Source: Tubiluchus corallicola (Eukaryota; Priapulida; Priapulimorpha; Priapulimorphida; Tubiluchidae). From it: a stretch of DNA of 64,000 nucleotides. The notes beneath the pieces are model-generated. The model was given only the letters and a program-made list of their open reading frames with translations, searched no databases and was not told the origin of the DNA. Positions within the stretch are counted from its first letter, which is position 1. Every line of letters begins with the position of its first letter. The stretch is from assembly GCA_030141605.1 (NCBI GenBank), contig JAQGDQ010000882.1, forward strand, positions 20,644 through 84,643, written 5' to 3'. The position numbers and the translations under genes are program-made. This document shows positions 29,712 to 37,431 of the stretch, piece after piece.

Positions 29712-29974
29712 GTATGATTTTGCAAGAAGTATGTTCTTTTTATTTCCAGATGCAGTTTTTCATGAGCTCTGGCAGTAACAGCACCATGAAGTTTGGACCG
29801 CCTGACGATTGCGTCGGTTTCTTCACCATAGCTATATGGATGGGCATCTTCACCACTTTGATCATAATCACCATTCTGTCATTTGGCATATTCGTGTTAA
29901 TGTCCATCAAGACAATGGACAGGTTTGACGATCCCAAAGGCAAGACGATAACGGTTCCGGCAACGGAGGGATAG
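8958..29974 (+). CDS. ATP6AP1: V-type proton ATPase subunit S1 (Ac45), nine coding exons
   Basis: Ac45 is the accessory membrane subunit that guides and regulates the vacuolar proton pump. Coding exons: 8958-9061, 18073-18196, 19035-19112, 20614-20830, 22572-22685, 24495-24712, 26474-26604, 28012-28181, 29750-29974 (TAG), about 459 residues; human is 470. Exon 1 gives a signal peptide (VILVKVVCLAVFSVGF) then TPVAIWGSNR. Exons 2-3 give IVFFVQD and LSIEDIT, and exon 6 has VARQLLQ. Exon 9 has one membrane helix (WMGIFTTLIIITILSFGIF) and the hallmark cytosolic tail KTMDRFDDPKG. Several N-glycosylation sequons (NST, NGT, NTT, NAT) fit a luminal domain. All junctions keep phase except exon 4/5. The exon 4 donor (20830) leaves one extra base, whereas the acceptor at 22571 needs phase 0; the acceptor at 22542 would fit but adds odd sequence. 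Intron 1 (9 kb) contains syntaxin-18. Confidence 0.93.
9848..9995 (+). mobile_element. hAT-like MITE fragment, left end only
   Basis: CAGGGTTCCCGCGGTCAGGG at 9848, followed by repeated GTCAGGGAAAATT-like blocks, is typical of hAT-type MITE ends, but the opposite end is not found. It lies in ATP6AP1 intron 1. Confidence 0.45.
10258..10392. mobile_element. 135-bp mariner-like MITE with TA duplication
   Basis: TA-CAGGGTGTTCC at 10256 and GGAACACCCTG-TA ending at 10394 form an inverted repeat flanked by TA dinucleotides, as in Tc1/mariner elements. The interior holds a CA/TA microsatellite. The right ~100 bp is repeated at about 10466-10580 after another CA run, so the element was partly duplicated. 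Confidence 0.7.
10740..11375. repeat. Two successive local tandem duplications upstream of STX18
   Basis: A ~170-bp unit containing CTCCGTATCTCTAAAAGTTG occurs at about 10766 and 10915. Then a ~150-bp unit starting GTTTCAGTTTGGTGA occurs at about 11082 and 11237, the second copy ending just before the STX18 start codon. The copies of the latter differ at about one base in ten. This stretch probably holds the STX18 promoter and 5'UTR, so the duplication may have doubled regulatory sites. Confidence 0.75.
11393..12385 (+). CDS. STX18: Syntaxin-18 (ER Qa-SNARE), complete, intronless
   Basis: Syntaxin-18 is the Qa-SNARE for Golgi-to-ER retrograde fusion at the endoplasmic reticulum. The 330-residue frame is full length (human 335). 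The N-terminal part includes LFKACVKTVKMRNKALG and RDYV/KDYVN-type helices, matching the syntaxin-18 N-domain. A charged linker (~170-215) is followed by SGLSPEEIAQFEQEN, a SNARE helix (about 238-300, VRQIESSVVEITRLQEVFTE) and a C-terminal anchor WILFFLVVMSLSLLFLDWY. Tail-anchored topology is therefore expected. The start at 11393 has a second ATG directly after it; either could serve. The gene has no introns, lies 2.3 kb inside ATP6AP1 intron 1 on the same strand, and its stop codon overlaps an AATAAA. No disabling change is visible, so it looks functional whether or not it arose by retrocopying. Confidence 0.96.
   Translation: MMDVTALFKACVKTVKMRNKALGIGNDVDKSILNRSRKCEFSQTAKEVVKDVGELRAFLLKHRKDYVNVGHLTSETGHMTDVQRDQIDSAATEFVRKCTARIMQLKNQVAMKGLSKQAVEHRQRVLDLIQAYLKLVCKIFSEQRAVRIRRSEDLRRIMRFEPGKSPSLKAQASSSAGNSKEGTPPESLSKVSDRRKEDLEKTERPSKVAKMASGMDDEESGLSPEEIAQFEQENTYLYRDMNNIVEEVRQIESSVVEITRLQEVFTEKVLEQEKDIDRIYDAVVGTTENVKEGNEQIREAMKNNAGFRVWILFFLVVMSLSLLFLDWYNA
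12385..12390 (+). terminator. Poly(A) signal overlapping the STX18 stop
   Basis: The sequence TAAATAAA puts a canonical AATAAA one base into the TAA stop codon. If used, cleavage would fall about 10-30 bp later and leave a 3'UTR of only some 20-40 nt. Confidence 0.6.
12391..15380. other. ATP6AP1 intron 1, middle part
   Basis: Mostly unique AT-rich DNA. Two 3' tails of retroposon type can be seen: an inverted (TCAA)n tail near 12710-12730 and AATAAAATATCTATCTATCT at about 13775. The 130-codon minus frame 12789-13181 is not recognised and has no homologue that I know. No further gene is supported. Confidence 0.4.
15382..15804. mobile_element. MITE with GGTTACCGTA / TACGGTAACC-type ends
   Basis: Left GGTTACCGTA and right ACGTATGGTAACCCTA are imperfect inverted repeats of the AGGGTTACCATACGTCC type seen in widespread hAT-like elements. 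An AT microsatellite sits directly outside the left end. It contains a 75-codon minus frame of unknown meaning. Confidence 0.5.
16180..16667. mobile_element. hAT MITE with perfect 8-bp target duplication (family B)
   Basis: Ends CAGGCTGCATAAGATTATGG and the reverse complement of CAGGGTGCATAAGATTATGG. AGTATGGG lies directly outside both ends (16172-16179 and 16668-16675), a perfect 8-bp target duplication as made by hAT transposases. The interior has many CCATAAAATA repeats. A second copy is at 34305-34864. It is non-autonomous, with no transposase frame. Confidence 0.9.
17072..17650. repeat. 41-bp minisatellite, about 14 copies
   Basis: Units containing TGTACTGTTTATGTGTAAA and TGTTATGTATGTAAAA repeat with a 41-bp period; a T/C difference (AAATATG versus AAACATG) marks unit subtypes. 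The array lies at the 3' end of ATP6AP1 intron 1. Confidence 0.95.
17691..17995. repeat. Imperfect (TTG/CTG)n microsatellite
   Basis: About 300 bp of TTG and CTG triplets with occasional TGG, TCC and CCG. It gives open frames of poly-Cys, poly-Leu and poly-Val/Ala in three phases, all artefacts. It ends ~80 bp before ATP6AP1 exon 2. Confidence 0.95.
18381..19016. repeat. 22-bp minisatellite, about 27 copies, beside exon 3
   Basis: The unit AATACTGCTTGAATAAGTGGTC repeats with a 22-bp period; some units carry an extra AATGTC. The array fills ATP6AP1 intron 2 up to about 20 bp before exon 3, so the branch point and pyrimidine tract of that intron lie at its very edge. Confidence 0.95.
19140..20290. 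repeat. Diverged ~650-bp tandem duplication in ATP6AP1 intron 3
   Basis: TTTAATATACAATTA, the block AGCTGGTGTCTGCTGGGCAG and ATAGAGTTCGCTCTAT occur in the same order at about 19169-19650 and 19807-20270, with substitutions and small gaps. Intron DNA was duplicated some time ago. No coding exon is included. Confidence 0.8.
21008..21545 (-). repeat. Dispersed repeat family C with (CT)n expansion, copy 1
   Basis: The stretch from AAACTAGTTTATTAAGCGAG to GCCAGCGATCTCCACAAC is nearly identical to 27542-27852. This copy has a ~220-bp CT-rich microsatellite (about 21190-21400) where the other has a short GCCTGCTTCGCC-type sequence. It could be a solo LTR or a short retroposon; the ends were not assigned. 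Serine/leucine and Arg/Glu frames over the CT tract are artefacts. Confidence 0.8.
22005..22571. repeat. ~55-bp array carrying copies of the exon 5 splice acceptor
   Basis: About ten units of the form GTGAGAATGTTTTGTTTCTA, then CACCTTACAG and TTTTTTGACTTTTGATTG. The last unit runs straight into ATP6AP1 exon 5, whose true start TTTTTTGAATTTGATAC matches the repeat sequence after CAG. Each unit thus holds a pyrimidine tract, CAG and exon-like start. Confidence 0.85.
22875..23450. repeat. 57-bp minisatellite, about 10 copies
   Basis: Units contain GCCGCCATTTTGTTTTTACT and AGAAAACTGATAGTAAATAG and have a period of exactly 57 bp, a multiple of three. As units lack stops in several frames, frames up to 218 codons arise on both strands (19-residue repeats such as MAAVVSCLLFTISFLSKNK). 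These are in ATP6AP1 intron 5 and are very unlikely to be coding. Confidence 0.95.
23746..24230 (+). mobile_element. MITE family A, copy 2
   Basis: Begins CGGGGATGAGAAT and ends ATTCTCACCC, with interior sequence matching the element at 169-613 in the opposite orientation. No convincing target duplication is seen. It lies in ATP6AP1 intron 5. Confidence 0.7.
25353..25795. mobile_element. TA-flanked pogo/Tigger-like MITE, copy 1
   Basis: Inverted repeats of ~22 bp (CACTCGTATCTCGGTTTGCC; right end reverse complement CACTTATATCTTGGTTTGCC) are flanked by TA on both sides (25351-25352, 25796-25797), as in Tc1/mariner-pogo elements. The interior shares ~230 bp with family A MITEs. A second copy is at 62809-63252. 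Confidence 0.85.
25905..26232. repeat. 20-bp minisatellite, about 16 copies
   Basis: Units AAATTTTCCGTGCGTTACAA, with G/A variation, repeat every 20 bp. The period lets three plus frames read through as FPCVTK / CVTKFS-like repeats; these are not genes. It lies in ATP6AP1 intron 6. Confidence 0.95.
26340..26400 (+). repeat. Retroposon-type 3' tail
   Basis: AATAAAATATTTATCTATCT resembles the tail at about 13775 and suggests a 5'-truncated LINE or SINE; the body is too short to assign. Confidence 0.35.
26750..27165 (+). mobile_element. hAT-like MITE, CAGGGGTGTATTAACC family, copy 1
   Basis: Left end CAGGGGTGTATTAACCATTAG and right end GTGTTGATACGCCCCTG are imperfect inverted repeats. A second copy with a perfect 8-bp target duplication lies at 45347-45768; the present flanks match poorly. 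It lies in ATP6AP1 intron 7. Confidence 0.75.
27542..27852 (-). repeat. Dispersed repeat family C, copy 2
   Basis: Near-identical to the flanks of 21008-21545 but without the CT expansion, so it shows the unexpanded form. It lies in ATP6AP1 intron 7. Confidence 0.8.
27893..27963 (-). repeat. tRNA-like sequence (SINE head or tRNA pseudogene)
   Basis: On the minus strand the sequence has an A-box-like TTAGCGGTTACGG and a B box GGTTCGAATCC at tRNA spacing, between GGCCACCTC and a partly matching 3' side. A stable anticodon stem and a paired acceptor stem are not convincing, so it is better read as a tRNA-derived SINE head than a working tRNA. Confidence 0.5.
28620..29290. repeat. Dispersed repeat copy with nested 173-bp insertion
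   Basis: The block GAGGCTACAGCTCC...GACGGCACCATT with GTGCCATTGGGGGTTTATT occurs here and again at about 29575-29670. Within it, 28754-28926 is an insertion related to the 35220-36010 array, flanked by 42-bp identical direct repeats (28712-28753 and 28927-28968). It is in ATP6AP1 intron 8. Confidence 0.75.
29490..29712. repeat. Second copy of the intron 8 repeat plus (ATT)n
   Basis: A shorter copy of the block at 28650-28740 followed directly by a (TTA)n microsatellite (29674-29712) that ends 38 bp before ATP6AP1 exon 9. Confidence 0.75.
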
Positions 29975-30059
29975 CGCCGAGAGGGAGGATTGTCAGACGG
30001 GTTGATTAGTTGTTAATAATGTGTCAAATTATTTACTTAATGTTCCTGCATGGTAATGA

Positions 30060-31240
30060 TGTTGTAAGGTAAATGTGTGTGTAAAGGTAACTTATTATAC
30101 ACACATTATGCACACTATATGTGTATAATGTGTGTTTAAAGGTAACTTATTATACATGCATTATGCACACTATATGTGTATAATGTGTGTTTAAAGGTAA
30201 CTTATTATACATGCATTATGCACACTATATGTGTATAATGTGTTAAGGTAACTTATTATACACGCATTATATATATGTGTATAATGTTAAAGGTAACATT
30301 ATACATTATGCACACATATTATAATGTTTTAAAGGTAACTTATTATACACGCATTATGCACACTATATGTGTATAATGTGTGCATAAAGGTAACTCATTA
30401 TACACGCATTATGCACACTATATGTGTATAATGTGTGTTTAAAGGTAACTTATTATACATGCATTATGCACACTATATGTGTATAATGTGTGTTTAAAGG
30501 TAACTTATTATACACGCATTATGCACACTATATGTGTATAATGTGTGTTTAAAGGTAACTTATTATACACGCATTATGCACACTATATGTGTATAATGTG
30601 TGTTTAAAGGTAACTTATTATACATGCATTATGCACACTATATGTGTATAATGTGTGTTTAAAGGTAACTTATTATACACGCATTATGCACACTATATGT
30701 GTATAATGTGTGTTTAAAGGTAACTTATTATACATGCATTATGCACACTATATGTGTATAATGTGTGTTTAAAGGTAACTTATTATACACGCATTATGCA
30801 CACTATATGTGTATAATGTGTGTGTAAAGGTAACTTATTATACATGCATTATGCACACTATATGTGTATAATGTGTGTTTAAAGGTAACTTATTATACAT
30901 GCATTATGCACACTATATGTGTATAATGTGTGCATAAAGGTAACTTATTATACACGCATTATGCACACTATATGTGTATAATGTGTGTTTAAAGGTAACT
31001 TATTATACATGCATTATGCACACTATATGTGTATAATGTGTGTTTAAAGGTAACTTATTATACATGCATTATGCACACTATATGTGTATAATGTGTGTGT
31101 AAAGGTAACTTATTATACACGCATTATGCACACTATATGTGTATAATGTGTGCATAAAGGTAACTCATTATACACGCATTATGCACACTATATGTGTATA
31201 ATGTGTGTGTAAAGGTAACTTATTATACACACTATATGTT
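30060..31240. repeat. 55-bp palindrome-rich minisatellite, about 21 copies
   Basis: Units such as AAAGGTAACTTATTATACAC plus GCATTATGCACACTATATGT repeat every 55 bp. TTATACAC and GTGTATAA within each unit form inverted repeats, so single strands or RNA would fold into chains of hairpins. It begins 85 bp after the ATP6AP1 stop codon; no AATAAA is visible before it, so it may be in the 3'UTR. Confidence 0.95.
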
Positions 31241-32328
31241 GCAGTTTAACTGACTGGCCATTGGCATAGTTGTGTCTAGTCTTTCGCTGGATTACCGCTG
31301 TGTTTACTGGTCTTGAGGGAAAATTTCATTTTAGAATTCTGTCGGCTCAATATCTATAATGGATGTAACAGGCATTACGAAAGTGTAAACTTTTGCCATT
31401 GGTGTTTTATTCATACATAATTGTTTATCGAAGATATAGGTTAGCATAATTAGGTCAAATTAGGTAACAAATAATTGGATAGTTCAGCTGATTATAATAA
31501 CTCATTCCGACAATGTTTGGAACAGCCATATTTTCTTTACTTTTGGTTGTATGAAGTAAAATGTATCGATTAGCACGGAGTAGTATCGCAAACGTTTGTA
31601 CACTTAATACATTTTAAAAAGTATTTTATTAAAGATGGAGAATATTAGTTGTTTTCAGCTAAAATCATTTCTCAAGAGTCTAGCAATTTAAACGAGTAGA
31701 AGATGCTGTTATGCACAAGACTGTCTTTTCTTACCGCATCTTTTAAACTCTGAGTCACTTTGCATTATTATGTTAAGCAAATTTCTTTTGAACTGTCTAT
31801 CCGTTATTGCACTGTGAATTCCTTTAGTTTTCATGCCATTTTTGTAATCATGTGATGTGAATTTGTGTTGCATTTTGTACGTAGTTTGTTATTTTGGCTA
31901 AAGTTTACCATTCTCCCGCACACAAGGAATTTGTTTGTGAAGCTCATTAGGGTGAGGGTGAGGGACCATCCACACATATAACAATATCGAGTTTTCAGCC
32001 GATTTTGAGGACCCTACCTGTCTTGCGTTGTAACGGCATTATCACTGCCCCCTATTGATTGACATGGATATCCCACCTATGTACCTTTCGTACACCTTCC
32101 TCCTCCTTCCAAGGACAGGTACCAGCATCACTTGTTGATTAACGGCAAAACCATCAGCGGATTCTAATTTCACTCCGCCGGGATCAGGGCCCTTGTAGGG
32201 TCGTCTGCTGCTGGCACGCACAGGTGTCATGAGTAAATCATGTCTGCTTGCCCTGCTGCGTGAATTCTGCAGCGTTACCATGTCTCCTATCACCAATCTC
32301 CTACCCTAAACTTGATATGTGGATAGTC
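31241..32328. other. Intergenic DNA after ATP6AP1
   Basis: No array or transposon end stands out. The 84-codon minus frame 32042-32296 is in locally GC-richer sequence and is not recognised. The ATP6AP1 transcript may end here. Confidence 0.35.
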
Positions 32329-32367
32329 AGTTAGGGTTAGGATTAGGGGTAGGGTTGGGGTTAGGGT
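32329..32367 (+). repeat. Degenerate interstitial telomere-like repeat
   Basis: GTTAGGGTTAGGATTAGG followed by GGTAGGGTTGGGGTTAGGG is about six imperfect TTAGGG units. It fits an animal whose telomeres use TTAGGG. Confidence 0.6.
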
Positions 32368-32406
32368 ATTTAAGTTGTGGGGATTGTTAAACTCCTTCCG
32401 TTATAT

Positions 32407-32906
32407 CAGAGGTGTGCAAATTGCGGCCCGCAGGCCACTTGCGGCCCGCCGAGAGAATTTGTGCGGCCCGCAAAGAGATTTGTCAACCTAATGAAAGTGC
32501 GGCCCGGGCGATTAATTGAGTGTATCCTGCTGAAGTTCGTGCCACGATCCCAAAGATAGTGCGGGTAGTTTTTTCTACTAGATCGGATGCCATTAACCCT
32601 TACAAGACGGTTGTTGCTTAATGTCACTGTACTACACAGACTGTGTGATACACATTACTAATATGCATTGTTATGAAATTACCACTATCTGTCCTGAAAG
32701 TAGAAATATATGGTTTGTAATATAAATTTTAATAACTTCTAAAATAGTTTCTTGAGTGTAGTAGTAATGATGTACGCAGGTCGGATGCAAAAAAATCGTT
32801 ATTAGGCCTTTCTGTACTTGGCTCCTTGATCAAACTGTCAGTGGCCTACAGGAATTGCGGGAAAGTTTAATGTGGCCCTGCTAGTCAGATAATTTGCACA
32901 CCCCTG
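32407..32906. mobile_element. hAT (Charlie-like) MITE with 8-bp target duplication
   Basis: Ends CAGAGGTGTGCAAATT and AATTTGCACACCCCTG are inverted repeats, followed inside by GCGGCCCGC blocks typical of a widespread hAT family. Flanks CGTTATAT (32399-32406) and GGTTATAT (32907-32914) match at 7 of 8 bases. Confidence 0.9.
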
Positions 32907-33324
32907 GGTTATATTGTCATTTTGGCCTTGTGAATTCCATGTTTCAGTTGCTAGCTGTTTGTGTTGAACATTTCAGTCTTGTCAAAATAAACGTTATCAA
33001 TTATGCTGATTTTGCCTTTTGGTCGTTTTTTGCGTCGTCAAAGTTAATAACATATTGATTTTATTCGAGGTGATTTTATTCATACAACCAAGCAAAGAAG
33101 CCGGATTTAAAAAGAGATACCAAACACGTAAAAATCTATTTGTTTCAATCTTTTTTATTGCTTCAGTATAATTTAGTATTAGCAGCACACATTCGCTATA
33201 AAGCTTACAACACCTAGATAAATGATAGACGTCATGCAAAATTGAATTATTTATTATTTATTCAATTAATTATGAATTGACATTGTAACCCAGAATTCAG
33301 CAGTAACACAACACGGTCAATCTT

Positions 33325-33893
33325 AAAGATGTGTTCAAACCAGAGAGTTACTTTCCGACAGTAATCGAGAGCTGTCGAGAGTAACTCACAAAGTAACTAG
33401 CTGATGTGTTCACACTAGGGGTGAGCATTCTCAACTAGAAAACGAATTCGAATCGAATTTGTAACTTTCGAATTCGAACCGAGTTCGAAAGATTTTCGAA
33501 CAAATAATATAAAGCGGTCTTACAAAGATTATGCATATTGATTGATTTTGTTCTGCAGTAAAACCACTAATAGTTTGTTAAAATTTTGCACAGAAACTGC
33601 GGCTAAATTGTGCTAGTAACTGCGCGCTATTTCAAACATTTTAACGATAAAGAACGTATGTGGCCGAAGTGCTGAATTATTCGAATTTGTGATTTTAGGT
33701 TCGAATCGAATTCGAACTGAAAAAGCTCGTTTGAATTCGACGCGGACGTTCGATGCTCACCCCTAGTTCATACTAGATAACAGCTCGCGGCAACTGTCGA
33801 ACTGTTTGCAAACTCTTGCCGACAGTAATTTGCAAGCAGTTCACACTTGCGAGTTTACCGTCGGAGAGTAAACTTTCTAGTGTGAACGCACCA
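33325..33893. mobile_element. MITE with GTTCACACTAGA-type ends, split by another MITE
   Basis: Left GATGTGTTCAAACCAGAGAG and the reverse complement of the right end GGTGCGTTCACACTAGAAAG are ~30-bp imperfect inverted repeats ending TCCGAC. A hAT MITE sits inside at 33416-33765. Confidence 0.65.
33416..33765. mobile_element. hAT MITE family E, nested, 8-bp target duplication
   Basis: TAGGGGTGAGCAT and its reverse complement ATGCTCACCCCTA are perfect termini. GTTCACAC (33408-33415) and GTTCATAC (33766-33773) are the target duplication with one mismatch. The interior has TTCGAATTCGAA-rich palindromes and one unit of the AGCTAAATTGTGC sequence that is amplified elsewhere. Another copy lies at 61248-61619. 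Confidence 0.9.
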
Positions 33894-34304
33894 TTAGAGA
33901 TACTACAAAACCTCTTTGCCATGAATGGCTGTGTTAAATGAGCATACCAAAGCATTAGCTAACCAGAGTAGGTTTAAGTACGACTGCCGAAGAATATTGG
34001 GAGGTAGAGGGCAGCACAAATCACGTATTAAGTTACGGTAAGATTCCGAGAGAGGCAAAAGTTGATTTTCAAATTGAGAGACCGACTGATGCTAAAAAAA
34101 TTATAATTTTTAACATCCAATCATATCAAAATTTAATTACTGCCGAAACAAAATATTAATACTTCAACTATTACACAAAAAGTTCTGGCCACTTGGAAAT
34201 GATGATAGTGAAAATTTGCACTTATGACAGAGAATAATAAAGCCCTGATCTTGGTAGTAGATTTTCACAAATACAAGGCATTTTAGCCTCGTATTGCACA
34301 TAAA

Positions 34305-34864
34305 CAGGCTGCATAAGATTATGGATATCCATAAAATAGACCAAAATAAAATTTGAAAAATCCATAAAATAAGAAATGCATAAAATAAACAAATATTTTT
34401 TTTGTGATTTTTTGTACAAAGTAACGAGTTGTAAGCGTTGGCAACACTGAAAACGAACGTTAGAAGGAGAGAAAGAGAAAGAAAACAAACCAACAAAAGC
34501 GCATTTCCGGATTTGCTATTTTACATTGTTTTTTCTCATTGTCTTTTTGTTATCAAGATGGCGAAGTTTCAGCCAAAGCATGAGCTGGAGTTCAGTCTGA
34601 AAACAACCGAGAGAGACCCAGCCATAGTCTCGTAAAATTTGATTAAATTTGAAGTGATATGAAACCGATAAAATTAAAACGAAACTGATAAAATTAAAAC
34701 TAAGTCCTGCGTGTTTAAAAACACGTTTCAAGCCTCCTGTTTTTACTTTTTAATTGATTTCCCCCTGGGCATCTCGTTCCAGATATAGTCTATTTCTTAT
34801 TTTATTGATATCCATAAAATAAGCTATTTTATTTATTTTATACATATCCACAATCTTATGCACC
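34305..34864. mobile_element. hAT MITE family B, copy 2, right end eroded
   Basis: Starts CAGGCTGCATAAGATTATGG like the 16180 copy and shares its interior, with extra sequence at about 34430-34630. The right end stops at TTATGCACC without the last bases and no target duplication is seen. Confidence 0.8.
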
Positions 34865-35224
34865 AAACAAATTCTCAATTTAATGTAAATTTAGGAACAG
34901 ACAACATGATCTACAAACTGGATGATCGTTTTTCCTACGTCGATCAATTAACTAAGCGTACAAGACACGCCACAAAAACACCAAATTTATTGTCCACGGA
35001 AATAAATAGAATTATATACGCTAATATGGTACAATACTAAACAATGGTAAACAAAGTACTATATATATATATATATATAATAAAAAAATAATGCATTAAA
35101 GAAATTCTGTACATTATGTACACGCAAATTATTGGAAAACTATTGTCCAGAGACCATAAAACAATGAGTATGGTAAAAACGAGTAAAACAAAATGAGGAT
35201 TGGGGATCTATGTGCGTATTTTGA

Positions 35225-35915
35225 TACAGAACGTGATAACTTGATGAATTATCAAGTTTTTTGATATTAAACATGATAACGTGACGAATTATCAAGTTTT
35301 TTGATACAGAACATGATAACGTGATGAATTATCAAGTTTTTTATACAGAACATGATAACGTGATGAATTATCAAGTTTTTTTATACAGAACATGATAACG
35401 TGATGAATTATCAAGTTTTTTGATACAGAACATGATATGAATTATCCAGTTTTTTGATACAGAACATGATATGAATTATCCAGTTTTTTGATATTGAACA
35501 TGATATGAATTATCCAGTTTTTTGATACAGAACATGATAACGTGATGAATTATCAAGTTTTTTTATACAGAACATGATAACGTGATGAATTATCAAGTTT
35601 TTTGATACAGAACATGATAACCTGATGAATTATCAAGTTTTTTGATACAGAACATGATATGAATTATCCAGTTTTTTGATAGAGAACATGATATGAATTA
35701 TCCAGTTTTTTGATACAGAACATGATAACGTGATGAATTATCAAGTTTTTTGTTACAGAACATGATAACCTGATGAATTATCAAGTTTTTTTTATACAGA
35801 ACATGATAACGTGATGAATTATCAAGTTTTTTTTATACAGAACATGATAACGTGATGAATTATCAAGTTTTTTTGATACAGAACATGATAACGTGATGAA
35901 TTATCAAGTTTTTCT
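35225..35915. repeat. 40/34-bp minisatellite in a dispersed element
   Basis: Units GATACAGAACATGATAACGT plus GATGAATTATCAAGTTTTTT (40 bp) alternate with a shorter form lacking ACGTG and reading TATCCAG. About 18 units. The right border (35916-36007, ACCAGTGAGGAATCAATTCT to AAAAAACTGTGA) is the same as in the 28754-28926 insertion, which has only about two units. Confidence 0.9.
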
Positions 35916-36169
35916 TAAAACTACCAGTGAGGAATCAATTCTCGCTGGGCTCAGTAACAATGTAATTTTTTAAAACTGCGCTACTGGGTGTTGCAAAAAA
36001 AACTGTGACATTGACAACCGCGACGGTCGGAATGTATAAAAAGTTACGTGACGTCTTACTAGAATCAGTTTCATAATTAAAACAGATATTAAACAATCGT
36101 TGCACAAAAACTAACAAGGCACAAAGAAAAGCAGTGCAAATGTCAAATGTTTAAATAGTCTTGTAGAGG

Positions 36170-36530
36170 CTCAGCTTCTGTGCTGTGTAAGACAAAGAGA
36201 GACAGAAAAATGTTTCAAGCTGCCCAGCTGCCGTTTGACGAACTGAATTCTGACGAACACACATTCGACAGCTCGTGCGTAATCACAGCAGTAAATATGA
36301 AATCTGAATTTTATCTTTAAAAAATGCCTAGTTTTGGTACAACACACTGAATATCTTACAGTAGCACTGTGCTTCAATTTTCACATTCGCATGTTTGTGA
36401 TGTAAACGATAGTTGGGCTCGTCTGTCGTTAATTAATTTTAAGTTTTTAATCTATTATTTAATTATCAGAAATGCTTTTGCAGTATTAATTGTGTTAGAA
36501 TTTGCACTATCTTCCTGTCTTCCATCGAGG
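36170..36530. repeat. Dispersed repeat family D, copy 2
   Basis: Shares blocks with 4770-5010 and 52690-53060, including TGTGATGTAAACGATAGTTG and GCAGTATTAATTGTGTTAGA. It forms part of the 5' flank of the retrotransposon. Confidence 0.65.
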
Positions 36531-36589
36531 TCCAGCAAACCGAGATGTGATTGTATTTTGCAGCAAAAATACTAATAATTTGTTCGAAA

Positions 36590-36755
36590 ATTGTGCAGTA
36601 AAATCACAGCTAAATTGTGCAGTGAAATCACAGCTAAACTGTGCAGTGAAATCACAGCTAAATAGTGCAGTGAAATCACAGCTAAATAGTGCAGTGAAAT
36701 CACAGCTAAATTGCGCAGTGAAATCACAGCTAAATTGTCCAGTGAAATCACTACG
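36590..36755. repeat. 24-bp minisatellite (AAATCACAGCTAAATTGTGC), about 6-7 copies
   Basis: The 24-bp unit repeats beside the 5' LTR and is the same unit as the array at 53655-53970. It corresponds to a single stretch inside hAT MITE family E (33590-33620, 61480-61500). Confidence 0.9.
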
Positions 36756-36769
36756 CTTTTGCAGTACTA

Positions 36770-37210
36770 TGTGCTGATTTATTTAAACTTGTGTTGCCCC
36801 CTCTTTTCTGTTATAAACTGGTTTCCTTTTAAACAGGTCATGTGACCAGACTCTTACCTGTACACTTACCTGTAGATTGGAGTCACTCAGGCGTTCACAC
36901 ACTGCAGTGACAAATTGTTTAGCGTCAGTCATTGATTCGTTGTTATAATTTCATAATTACACTTATACAAGATCACCATGTAAGTTGATTTCTTAATTTC
37001 TTACATCTTGAACTTTTGTTTATTAAAAAGACTAAAGATTAGATTTTATAATTTGCGTAAAACTTTGTTAAAGTTAATTAGATAAATTTGGTTTAGATTT
37101 CGCAGTAAAATTGAGCAAAATTATATAAAATTATCTTATTTGTTTTCAGATTAAACAATACAAGCTACACAATTATGTTGTTGGAGTTTTTTTTATAAGA
37201 AGGTAGCACA
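36770..37210 (+). repeat. 5' LTR (441 bp)
   Basis: Starts TGTGCTGATTTATTTAAACT and ends AAGGTAGCACA. Compared with the 3' LTR I count about 18 substitutions and one T-run length change, most in the first 250 bp. No primer-binding site following it could be assigned with confidence; TGG-containing sequences lie at about 37226 and 37281. Confidence 0.95.
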
Positions 37211-37431
37211 GTTTAATATGATTCTTGGTGTAATTGACATGGACGACAGCTATACGGTGTGTCCTTGAGTAAGCTGGTATCTGGGGCAACACTGCAGAGC
37301 GGTTTAACTTCGAGCTACGCTACGTGTATACCTGATAGTATTATATTGACAATGAAGCCAGAGCTGCTGTACGATACTACAGGATTTAACATTACGAGCA
37401 AGTAGAAATATATTTGGACTTTTAAAGCAAA

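Noticed and set aside
32042-32296. 84-codon minus-strand frame
   Set aside because: No known family and no splice or start context; cannot be supported as a gene.
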